A stretch of 64,000 nt of DNA from Vibrio sinus (GTDB taxonomy: Bacteria > Pseudomonadota > Gammaproteobacteria > Enterobacterales > Vibrionaceae). Where the stretch lies: the NCBI RefSeq assembly GCF_023634645.1, contig NZ_JAMKMR010000018.1, positions 1 to 64,000 on the forward strand, given 5' to 3'. The position numbers were made by a program, and so were the translations under genes. The notes under the pieces were generated by a model. That model was not told where the DNA came from and did not search any database. It worked only from the letters and a program-made list of their open reading frames with translations. Shown in pieces: positions 18,274 through 25,824 of this stretch. Each line of letters starts with the position of its first letter. The stretch's first letter is position 1.

Positions 18274-19443
18274 TTACTCCCCATCCAAGCCTCTTATGGG
18301 TTTAATCGTCCCCCAACCTTTACAAGATGGGCAATGCCAGTAAAGGGAATGGGTAGAAAAACCACACTGGCGACATCGGTAGTGTGGTTTAGCTTTCAAC
18401 TGTTCACCCACGAGCTTTTTCAACGTGCTTAAGCTTTCCTTCGCCCTTCCTTCTTCCGCTTCAGCTAAATGGTAGTCGATAAGCCGATAAAAACCCTTCA
18501 TGGTGGGGTTGATCACCAGTTGTCGCGTCAAAACTTCTTGCGCGGCATCAATTCCATCATGTTGAGCGACCAAGTGGGCAAGCATTAACTCAGCAGAGAC
18601 ACCAGCATTTTTGGCAATGCACTTTTTCAGAAATTGCACCAAGCTCTCTTCTTGCGACAAATGGTAGTAACAATCAGCGAGTGTGGGTAAGACTTCTCCG
18701 ATAAAATCAATATCCTGATCTAGAACTCTTTCCATGTATTTAACCGTTTGCTTATAGTTTTCAAACTCTAAATACAATTTGCCTAACTGAATGCTTGCTC
18801 TGACACACATGGGGTCTTCGGCTAACGCACGCTTATAACATTGGATAGCCTTGTTACTTTCGCCATCAGCATGTTCTTGGGCAGCAACCTCACACCATAA
18901 ATGGGAGATGGCCCCCTTCATCCTTTTTCGGCCAAGCCTTACCAGCATTGAAGAATAATGAATGGCTTTGTGCCATTCTCGGGTTTGCTGATAAATTGAA
19001 ACCAACTGTTGCAGCGCGGCTTCTTTATGGTCTGGCTCATCGACGAGTTGTTCAAAGATCTTCTCTGCCCTATCTAAGAAACCAGACACCATGTAGTCAC
19101 GGGCAAGTTGCTGCAACGCAATGTTTTTTTGTTCTATGGTGAGCCCAGATCGAGAAATCAAATTTTGATGTATCCGAATGGCCCTATCCACTTCACCTCT
19201 TGAACGAAATAAGTTTCCTAATGCTAGATGGGTATCAATGGTCTCATCGTCGACTTGGAGCAACTCAATAAAGTGATCCACTGCTTTATCAGATTGGTCG
19301 GACAAAAGCAGGTTGAGCCCCGTAACGTATTGACGAGATATTTGATTAGATTGTTTCTGCTTGTCTTGCTGTGCACTGCGATTACCCATGTACCAGCCAT
19401 AGGCAGCAGCAATTGGCAATAACAAGAAGAGGATCTCTAGCAT
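18274..19443 (-). CDS. lapB: Lipopolysaccharide assembly protein B
   Basis: A 389-aa inner-membrane protein (YciM). One N-terminal anchor (about 1-18, 'MLEILFLLLPIAAAYGWYMG') is followed by cytoplasmic TPR repeats ('DTHLALGNLFRSRGEVDRAI' is one clear unit) and a C-terminal rubredoxin-like zinc domain with two CxxC pairs ('CRQCGF', 'CPSCKGW'). In E. coli it directs FtsH to degrade LpxC and so sets lipopolysaccharide levels. Its ATG overlaps the lapA stop by one base (TAATG), so the two are coupled. Confidence 0.95.
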   Translation of the reverse strand: MLEILFLLLPIAAAYGWYMGNRSAQQDKQKQSNQISRQYVTGLNLLLSDQSDKAVDHFIELLQVDDETIDTHLALGNLFRSRGEVDRAIRIHQNLISRSGLTIEQKNIALQQLARDYMVSGFLDRAEKIFEQLVDEPDHKEAALQQLVSIYQQTREWHKAIHYSSMLVRLGRKRMKGAISHLWCEVAAQEHADGESNKAIQCYKRALAEDPMCVRASIQLGKLYLEFENYKQTVKYMERVLDQDIDFIGEVLPTLADCYYHLSQEESLVQFLKKCIAKNAGVSAELMLAHLVAQHDGIDAAQEVLTRQLVINPTMKGFYRLIDYHLAEAEEGRAKESLSTLKKLVGEQLKAKPHYRCRQCGFSTHSLYWHCPSCKGWGTIKPIRGLDGE

Positions 19444-19748
19444 TAAACAGAAGCCTTAGTTTCTACACTTTTCTTATTGTGTTGATCTTGAGCGGTTTGC
19501 GTCGCATTCAGTTTTTTTAGCTGTCTATTAAGTTTACGGACCTGCAATTTGGATTTTAAATGAAGGCTGCCAAAAATAAGTAATGACACTAAGAATCCAA
19601 TTACAAATACAATTCCTAGCAATGCTGACAAATGAAACTCGCCCTGAGCAATCAAATAATTAAACGTGACTATTGATTGGTTTTGGGCACCTAGCGCTAA
19701 TGCAATCAAAAACAGCGCTACAACAATAATGATTTTTATAATTCTCAT
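19443..19748 (-). CDS. lapA: Lipopolysaccharide assembly protein A
   Basis: A 101-aa YciS/LapA protein with two membrane helices (about 4-22 and 40-63) and a short basic coiled-coil tail ('KSKLQVRKLNRQLKKLNAT'). It partners LapB. An AAGGTG site lies about 11 nt before the ATG. A terminator separates it from ihfB upstream, so lapAB is likely its own unit. Confidence 0.92.
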   Translation of the reverse strand: MRIIKIIIVVALFLIALALGAQNQSIVTFNYLIAQGEFHLSALLGIVFVIGFLVSLLIFGSLHLKSKLQVRKLNRQLKKLNATQTAQDQHNKKSVETKASV

Positions 19749-19878
19749 AATACATCACACCTTAATAGATTTAAGCCGCTATGATTATGCAGCAAAATCG
19801 GCACACAAACCACGTTTATTCTAATGATTGAACACTCTGGCTAATCTTACATCGATTGGACAAGATTACTGTGATGAT

Positions 19879-19912
19879 AAAAAAGCGGCATACCCTAGCA
19901 TGCCGCTTTTTT
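19879..19912 (-). terminator. Intrinsic terminator of ihfB
   Basis: A perfect 13-bp stem (19879-19891 with 19900-19912) with A and T runs at its ends, 16 bp past the ihfB stop codon on the minus strand. Confidence 0.85.
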
Positions 19913-19927
19913 AATCTGAATGGCGAA

Positions 19928-20212
19928 TCAATTGGAAATATTTACTCGCTCACGTAACTCTTTGCCTGGTTTAAAATGAGGTACATACTTCCCGTCTAAC
20001 TCCACTTTATCTCCAGTTTTTGGGTTACGGCCAACTCTCGGTTCACGATAGTGAAGTGAAAAGCTGCCAAAACCGCGAATTTCAATACGGTCACCACCTT
20101 CTAAAGTGGTTGCCATGTGCTCAAGAATATTCTTTACCGCATCTTCGATTTCTTTTGCTGACAAGTGTGTTTGCTCGGTACAGAGTCTTTCAATTAATTC
20201 AGACTTAGTCAT
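19928..20212 (-). CDS. ihfB: Integration host factor beta subunit
   Basis: A 94-aa DNA-bending protein, half of the IHF heterodimer. The beta-arm segment 'GFGSFSLHYREPRVGRNPKTG' carries the GRNPxTG loop with its intercalating proline. The C-terminus 'PHFKPGKELRERVN' matches IhfB. An in-frame ATG four codons earlier is less likely, since the chosen start matches the family and has an AGGG site about 7 nt upstream. It lies directly downstream of rpsA, as in enteric bacteria, but a terminator separates them. Confidence 0.96.
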   Translation of the reverse strand: MTKSELIERLCTEQTHLSAKEIEDAVKNILEHMATTLEGGDRIEIRGFGSFSLHYREPRVGRNPKTGDKVELDGKYVPHFKPGKELRERVNISN

Positions 20213-20261
20213 AGTTTCCCTCATTACTTTCTATATCAAAGAAGGCAGAATCAAAAAAAAA

Positions 20262-20280
20262 GGAGCCTTTCGGCTCCCTT
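20262..20280 (-). terminator. Intrinsic terminator of rpsA
   Basis: A GC-rich 6-bp stem (20262-20267 with 20272-20277) with a 4-nt loop. On the minus strand it is followed by nine T residues. It lies just past the rpsA stop codon; ihfB may be expressed by readthrough or its own promoter. Confidence 0.85.
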
Positions 20281-20294
20281 TTTAGCGATAGTGA

Positions 20295-21965
20295 TTATTC
20301 GCCTTTAGCAGCCTTAAACGCATCAGCCATAGCATTACCGAACGCACCTTCTTCAGATTTGTTCAGTGAAGCCATTGCTTCTTGCTCTTCAGCTTCATCT
20401 TTAGCTTTGATAGATAGGTTAATTACGCGGTTCTTACGGTCAACACCAGTAAATTTCGCTTCAACACTATCGCCAACACTTAAGATTAGAGACGCATCTT
20501 CAACACGGTCACGAGATACTTCAGAAGCACGGATGTAACCTTCAACGCCGTCTACAAGTTCAATTGTAGCACCTTTAGCGTCAACTGCAGTAACAGTACC
20601 GTTAACTAGAGCACCTTTTTTGTTTTCAGATACATAAGCGTTAAATGGATCGCTTTCCATTTGCTTAACGCCAAGAGAGATACGCTCACGCTCAGCATCA
20701 ACTGCAAGTACAACTGCAGAGATTTCGTCGCCTTTCTTGTACTCACGTACAGCTTCTTCACCTGGAACGTTCCAAGAGATGTCAGAAAGGTGAACTAGAC
20801 CATCGATGCCGCCTTCAAGACCGATGAAGATACCGAAGTCAGTGATAGACTTGATCTTACCAGTAACTTTGTCGCCTTTAGCTTGAGCTTCAGCGAATGA
20901 CTGCCATGGGTTAGCTTTACACTGTTTCAGACCTAGAGAGATACGACGACGCTCTTCGTCGATTTCAAGAACCATAACCTCAACTTCGTCGCCAACATTA
21001 ACAACTTTAGATGGGTGAATGTTCTTGTTAGTCCAATCCATTTCAGAAACGTGTACTAGACCTTCAACGCCTTCTTCGATTTCAACGAAACAGCCGTAGT
21101 CAGTTAGGTTAGTAACGCGACCAGATAGTTTGTGACCTTCTGGGTAACGCTTAGCGATTGCTACCCATGGATCTTCGCCTAGCTGCTTAAGACCTAGAGA
21201 TACGCGAGTGCGGTCACGGTCGAACTTAAGAACTTTAACTAGGATTTCGTCACCAACGTTAACGATCTCAGATGGGTGCTTAACACGCTTCCAAGCCATA
21301 TCAGTGATATGTAGAAGACCGTCAACACCACCAAGATCAACGAATGCACCGTAGTCAGTAAGGTTCTTAACGATACCTTTAACTTCAGAACCTTCTTGAA
21401 GAGTTTCAAGTAGTTCATCACGCTCTACACTGTTCTCAGACTCGATTACAGCACGACGAGAAACAACAACGTTGTTACGCTTCTGGTCTAGTTTGATTAC
21501 TTTGAACTCTAACTCTTTGTTTTCAAGGTGTGCAGTGTCACGGATTGGACGTACATCTACAAGAGAGCCAGGAAGGAAAGCACGGATACCGTTTAGTTCA
21601 ACAGTGAAGCCGCCTTTAACTTTACCATTGATGATACCAACAACAGTTTCTGCTTCTTCGTATGCTTTCTCAAGAACGATCCAAGCTTCGTGGCGCTTCG
21701 CTTTCTCACGAGAAAGTTGAGTTTCACCGAAACCATCTTCTACAGCATCAAGAGCAACGTCTACTTCAGAACCTACTTCTACTTCAAGTTCGCCAGATGC
21801 GTTCTTGAACTGTTCAGCTGGGATAGCAGACTCAGACTTAAGACCTGCGTCAACAAGTACAAAGCCGTTCTCGATAGCAACAACAGTACCCTTAACAATA
21901 GTACCTTGTTGGAATTCAGTTTCGTTTAAAAACTCTTCAAAGAGTTGAGCAAAAGATTCAGTCAT
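20295..21965 (-). CDS. rpsA: 30S ribosomal protein S1
   Basis: A 556-aa ribosomal protein with six S1/OB-fold repeats. Repeats 3 to 6 are easily seen as recurrent 'VKGIVKNLTDYGAFVDLGG', 'GRVTNLTDYGCFVEIEEG' and 'GKIKSITDFGIFIGLEGG' segments. It binds mRNA and is needed for initiation on weakly recognised messages. Codon use is strongly biased, as expected for a highly expressed gene. There is no good Shine-Dalgarno sequence before the ATG, only a distant GAAG, and the leader forms GGA-loop hairpins, the setup for autoregulation known in E. coli. Confidence 0.97.
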   Translation of the reverse strand: MTESFAQLFEEFLNETEFQQGTIVKGTVVAIENGFVLVDAGLKSESAIPAEQFKNASGELEVEVGSEVDVALDAVEDGFGETQLSREKAKRHEAWIVLEKAYEEAETVVGIINGKVKGGFTVELNGIRAFLPGSLVDVRPIRDTAHLENKELEFKVIKLDQKRNNVVVSRRAVIESENSVERDELLETLQEGSEVKGIVKNLTDYGAFVDLGGVDGLLHITDMAWKRVKHPSEIVNVGDEILVKVLKFDRDRTRVSLGLKQLGEDPWVAIAKRYPEGHKLSGRVTNLTDYGCFVEIEEGVEGLVHVSEMDWTNKNIHPSKVVNVGDEVEVMVLEIDEERRRISLGLKQCKANPWQSFAEAQAKGDKVTGKIKSITDFGIFIGLEGGIDGLVHLSDISWNVPGEEAVREYKKGDEISAVVLAVDAERERISLGVKQMESDPFNAYVSENKKGALVNGTVTAVDAKGATIELVDGVEGYIRASEVSRDRVEDASLILSVGDSVEAKFTGVDRKNRVINLSIKAKDEAEEQEAMASLNKSEEGAFGNAMADAFKAAKGE

Positions 21966-22055
21966 TTAAATAATCTTCAATAAATTAAACAGCCATGGGT
22001 ATCCTACCGCATGGGGTTATTAACTTCGCTAGTCATCATCCTTGCGACCAACGTT
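21966..22055 (-). promoter_or_regulatory. rpsA leader with GGA-loop hairpins (probable S1 autoregulation site)
   Basis: On the minus-strand RNA a hairpin at 21993-22014 pairs GGTA with TACC and CCAT with ATGG, and presents GGA as its apical loop. A second, weaker stem (22026-22029 with 22044-22047) carries AAGGAT in its loop. In E. coli the rpsA start region likewise lacks a canonical Shine-Dalgarno and exposes GGA loops that S1 binds to repress its own translation. The fold is seen by eye; the function is inferred by analogy. Confidence 0.55.
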
Positions 22056-22769
22056 CTAATCTGAATGAGTCAAAGGCTCACTCAGCTTTGATTCGATATA
22101 TTGTAGTGCCTTTTCTATCACTTCGTCGATACCCATCGACGTGGAATCTAGCACTAATGCGTCTTCTGCTGGTCGCAATGGTGCGACTGGGCGATTACGA
22201 TCTCTATCATCGCGCAGCATAATTTCGCTTAAAAGGTCGTCAAATCTAACATTTAACCCCTTCTCGTGCAACTGATTATAGCGTCTTCTCGCTCTTTCTT
22301 CTGCACTGGCATCAAGAAATATCTTTACTTGAGCCTGAGGGAAAACCACCGTTCCCATATCTCGTCCATCAGCAACAAGACCCAATCCTTTGGCGAAAGC
22401 ACGTTGACGCCTTAGGAGCGCTTCGCGTACTCGAGGTAATGCCGCCACTGTAGACGCCGCCATACCCGTTTCTTCTTTGCGAAGTTCTTTAGAAACATCT
22501 TCGCCTTCCAGAATCACCTTAACCAAGTCTCCCTCTGCGATAAACTGAACGTCTAAATGGGTCGCTAGAGGCACTAAGGCATCTTCAGATTCGAGTTCAA
22601 CGCCATGGTGAATGGCCGCCAAAGCCAGTACTCGATAAATCGCCCCAGAATCAAGTAGCTTGAATCCCAGCTTGTTAGCCAAGGCCATGCACAATGTACC
22701 CTTACCTGCCCCACTTGGACCGTCGACAGTAATAATTGCTGTCTCAGAAGACCCAGTTTCAGAAAACAT
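22056..22769 (-). CDS. cmk: Cytidylate kinase
   Basis: A 237-aa kinase that phosphorylates CMP and dCMP. The P-loop is 'VDGPSGAGKGTLC' near the N-terminus, and the CMP-binding insert includes 'LVADGRDMGTVVFP'. The lid region is 'ERARRRYNQL'. The start at 22769 has a GGAG site about 8 nt upstream; an open 13-codon extension is not supported by the family. It lies upstream of rpsA on the same strand, the conserved cmk-rpsA order. Confidence 0.96.
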   Translation of the reverse strand: MFSETGSSETAIITVDGPSGAGKGTLCMALANKLGFKLLDSGAIYRVLALAAIHHGVELESEDALVPLATHLDVQFIAEGDLVKVILEGEDVSKELRKEETGMAASTVAALPRVREALLRRQRAFAKGLGLVADGRDMGTVVFPQAQVKIFLDASAEERARRRYNQLHEKGLNVRFDDLLSEIMLRDDRDRNRPVAPLRPAEDALVLDSTSMGIDEVIEKALQYIESKLSEPLTHSD

Positions 22770-22921
22770 AGTTAACTCCACTAATAATTGGCCTAATTTG
22801 AACAGCAACTAGGCCGATGCTGGCGGGAATTATAGAGGGAATGGCTGTTCTGTGCTAGTCAGATGGTAGAAGTTAGCATAATGATGTTACGTTTCTTTGA
22901 CCTCACCGCTTTCAATGTCGA

Positions 22922-23218
22922 CTAAAGTAGGATTCGCTCTTTGTTCTTTCCTACGATAGCAATGCCAATACCTTTCACTTTGGTGAGATCCTCTGGCGAT
23001 TTAAACGCTCCATGTTCTTTTCGATATTGTACTATCGCTTGGGCTTTCTTTAGGCCCACTCCATTCAACAACGCCGCCAGCTCTTCAGCACTAGCTTGGT
23101 TAATATTGACCGTGATTTCAATACCTTCATAGTGATCGGCAGATTGATTTGCCCATGTCAAAGATGGAAGGCTAAGGCATAGAATAACGATGAGAGTGAG
23201 TGTTTTGCGTAGCTGCAT
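22922..23218 (-). CDS. comEA: Periplasmic DNA-binding competence protein ComEA
   Basis: A 98-aa protein with a signal peptide (1-23, 'SLPSLTWA|NQ') and a tandem helix-hairpin-helix domain. The hairpins are 'LLNGVGLKKAQAIVQYR' and 'LTKVKGIGIAIVGKNKE'. In Vibrio cholerae ComEA binds incoming double-stranded DNA in the periplasm and ratchets it in during natural transformation. It is a single gene between cmk and ppiD. No TfoX-dependent CRP site was recognised upstream. Confidence 0.9.
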   Translation of the reverse strand: MQLRKTLTLIVILCLSLPSLTWANQSADHYEGIEITVNINQASAEELAALLNGVGLKKAQAIVQYRKEHGAFKSPEDLTKVKGIGIAIVGKNKERILL

Positions 23219-23352
23219 AATTTTTCCTCTTTAATGATCCTAGAGGAAATAGCTTAAGGGGATTTAGATAGAAGTGTTGAGCGAGCAGATTAAAAAGGAA
23301 CGGACCGCTTTCGCAGTCCGTTCTTTATTACTTATCAATTACATATCTGTGC

Positions 23353-25218
23353 TTATTGTGTCGCGTCATTACTGATGTTGTATTCAATATCAGTGTGCTT
23401 ACGCAATTCACCTAGCACTGCAGACATATCTTGCTGAGCATCGTTCTGAGCCAATTGAGAAGCAATCTGTTGGTTGTATTGCGGCTCAACCTTTTGCTCC
23501 ACCTTGTCCAGTTCCACCACAACAATATTGCCACTCATGTCTTTACTTTGACCATAAACTGGCTTGTCTTTACTTGGTTTTGGCATCGTAAACACTACAT
23601 CAGCTAGAGGAGAGCGACGAGTGATGTTTTCTGCTTTACTGAACGTGAGTTTATTTTCTTTCAGTAGCTTGTTATCACCCTTGTCCAGACTTTTGACAAT
23701 CTTGCCTGCTAAGTCGAGCGCATTTTCTTCGCCTTTATCCATAGAAAGCTGTTTTACCACTTTGGCACGAACTTCTTTCAAAGGAATCAACGATTTTTCT
23801 CTAGAGCTTTCAACGCGAACCACTACTACGTCCTCTGGTCCAATTTCGATGGCTTTCGAGTTCATACCATCTTCTTTGACTTCAGGGTCCATCAATGCCT
23901 GGAATACCGCCTGAGATTGCAACACTTTTGGCGCAGTTTCTTGCGTAATGAATCCCGTTGTGTGGATTGGTTGAGAGATAGCTTTTGCCGCAGCGTCCAA
24001 TGAGTCTGGGGACTCATACGCAACTTTCTCTAACTTGCTTTGCAATTGGTAGAATTTGTCTGCCGCTTTTTGATCGGTTAGCTCTGATTTAATTTCAGCA
24101 GCCACATCTTTAAACGGTTTCACTTGGGCTTTCTTAATCGCATCTAGCTTTATGATGTGATAGCCGAAAGAAGTCTTAACAATGCCAGACAATTCACCCA
24201 CTTTTTTCAAAGAGAATGCCGCTTTTTCAAACGATGGGGCCATGACACCTTTTTCTATCCAACCAAGGTTACCGCCTTCTTTAGCGCTACCTGGATCTTG
24301 AGATTTCTCTTTAGCCAGTTTTGCAAAGTTAGCACCTGCTTGAAGCTGTTTCAGGATTGCTTCCGCTTCTGCTTTGTTATCCTTAATCAGTATGTGACTG
24401 ACTTCAATTTGAGGCTGTGTTGAGTATTTGTCCAAGTGTTCTTGGTAATACTGTTTCGCCTCTGCATCAGAGACCTTGATTTGTCCTTTCAATTCTTTTG
24501 CTGACAACTCTACATAGGCCACTTTCACTTGCGCTGGGCGAGTATAGCTTGCTGAGTGCTGCTTATAGTAAGTTTCGATTTGCTGATCATCAAGTTTAAC
24601 TTTCTTAGCGAACTCAGATGGAGACAGCGTGATGGTTCTGATGGTACGTGTTTCGCTAATTAGTTTGTTCTGGGCTTCCACTTCGCCTTTCAGCGTAAAC
24701 GTACTGCCTTGGATAGCAGAAAGCACTTGGTTGCGTAGTAAATCCTTACGCAAATAATCTGCGAACTGATCCGGCGTATAGCCCGCTCTTGTCAGCAAAA
24801 ATTGGTAGGTTTGTTGATCAAATTTTCCATCTTTCTGGAACTCAGGCAAGGTCAAAATCATTTGACGAATTTGGTTGTCACTAACGCGAAGACCCAGCGA
24901 GTGAGCATATTGCTCCAATAATACGTTATTGATCATTCGGTCAAGCACTGACTTTCTAAATGATTTAACGTAGTTAGGATCAGCCAGAAGATTAGAAAAG
25001 TAGTCGCCTAACTGAGATTGCATGCGATTGCGTTCGTTTTGATAGGCTTGCTCAAAAGCTTGTCTGCTTATTTTCGTACTTCCTACCGTCGCAGCAGCAT
25101 CGCTACTACCACGAATCAAATAGCTGCCTATGCCAGCGAAAACGAAAGATAAAATGATCAGGCCAAGTATTACTTTAATCGCGATGCTACTTGCGCCCGC
25201 GCGTAATCGATCCATCAT
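23353..25218 (-). CDS. ppiD: Periplasmic folding chaperone PpiD
   Basis: A 621-aa inner-membrane-anchored SurA-like chaperone that sits at the exit of the SecYEG channel. It has one N-terminal membrane segment (about 15-34), an N-terminal helical chaperone region with 'RMINNVLLEQYAHSLGLRVS', and a parvulin PpiC domain around 265-360 ('VSHILIKDNKAEAEAILKQL', 'GGNLGWIEKG'). A second SurA-like region follows. Two adjacent ATGs make the start uncertain by one codon. It follows hupB as in E. coli. Confidence 0.95.
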   Translation of the reverse strand: MMDRLRAGASSIAIKVILGLIILSFVFAGIGSYLIRGSSDAAATVGSTKISRQAFEQAYQNERNRMQSQLGDYFSNLLADPNYVKSFRKSVLDRMINNVLLEQYAHSLGLRVSDNQIRQMILTLPEFQKDGKFDQQTYQFLLTRAGYTPDQFADYLRKDLLRNQVLSAIQGSTFTLKGEVEAQNKLISETRTIRTITLSPSEFAKKVKLDDQQIETYYKQHSASYTRPAQVKVAYVELSAKELKGQIKVSDAEAKQYYQEHLDKYSTQPQIEVSHILIKDNKAEAEAILKQLQAGANFAKLAKEKSQDPGSAKEGGNLGWIEKGVMAPSFEKAAFSLKKVGELSGIVKTSFGYHIIKLDAIKKAQVKPFKDVAAEIKSELTDQKAADKFYQLQSKLEKVAYESPDSLDAAAKAISQPIHTTGFITQETAPKVLQSQAVFQALMDPEVKEDGMNSKAIEIGPEDVVVVRVESSREKSLIPLKEVRAKVVKQLSMDKGEENALDLAGKIVKSLDKGDNKLLKENKLTFSKAENITRRSPLADVVFTMPKPSKDKPVYGQSKDMSGNIVVVELDKVEQKVEPQYNQQIASQLAQNDAQQDMSAVLGELRKHTDIEYNISNDATQ

Positions 25219-25284
25219 AGTATAACTGCTCTCCAGAATCGGAAGTTCAAAAAATTAATATGCGCGATGATATCAGAAAAAGAA

Positions 25285-25307
25285 ATGCGCATCAGTATGA
25301 TGCGCAT
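25285..25307 (-). terminator. Intrinsic terminator of hupB
   Basis: A perfect 10-bp stem (25285-25294 with 25298-25307) with a 3-nt loop; on the minus strand it is followed by TTTCTTTTTC. It lies between hupB and ppiD. A second weaker hairpin (25329-25348) precedes it. Confidence 0.7.
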
Positions 25308-25366
25308 AAAATAAAAAGGTTCTATTTAAGTCTAAATAAATTAGACTTGTTTAGACTGCGGTAGCC

Positions 25367-25639
25367 CTAGTTGCAAGCGTCCTTAAGTGCTTTACCTGCT
25401 TTAAACGCCGGTACTTTCGCTTCCGCTATTTGAATCTCTTCACCCGTTTTCGGGTTACGGCCAGTTCTTGCTGCCCTAGTACGGACAGTGAACGTACCAA
25501 ATCCTACCAGTGCGACTTGATCGCCTGATTGTAATGTATCACCCACCGCTTCAATAAAAGCATCTAGCACACGACCTGCTGACGCTTTAGAGATATCCGC
25601 ACTTGTTGCAATTTTTTCGACTAGTTGAGTTTTATTCAC
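25367..25639 (-). CDS. hupB: DNA-binding protein HU-beta
   Basis: A 90-aa histone-like protein. The sequence 'MNKTQLVEKIATSADISKAS' and the DNA-arm segment 'GFGTFTVRTRAARTGRNPKT' are typical of HU, with the intercalating proline in the GRNPxTG turn. The start codon is GTG with a strong AAAGGAG site upstream. It lies directly downstream of lon. Confidence 0.96.
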   Translation of the reverse strand: MNKTQLVEKIATSADISKASAGRVLDAFIEAVGDTLQSGDQVALVGFGTFTVRTRAARTGRNPKTGEEIQIAEAKVPAFKAGKALKDACN

Positions 25640-25824
25640 CGTGATTCTCCTTTGCGCTATCCATTATAGTTTTGTAGGGATAGCTATCCGTTCCATATGC
25701 GTATCCAACGTGAACACAGCTTAGAGCTGCCAAGGCTTCAAGCCACGTCGGTAACGTTAGCTCCCCCTAAAAAGACTGACAAGCCTTTTTCGACTAATCA
25801 GCCTACTCTTTTACCCAGATTTTG

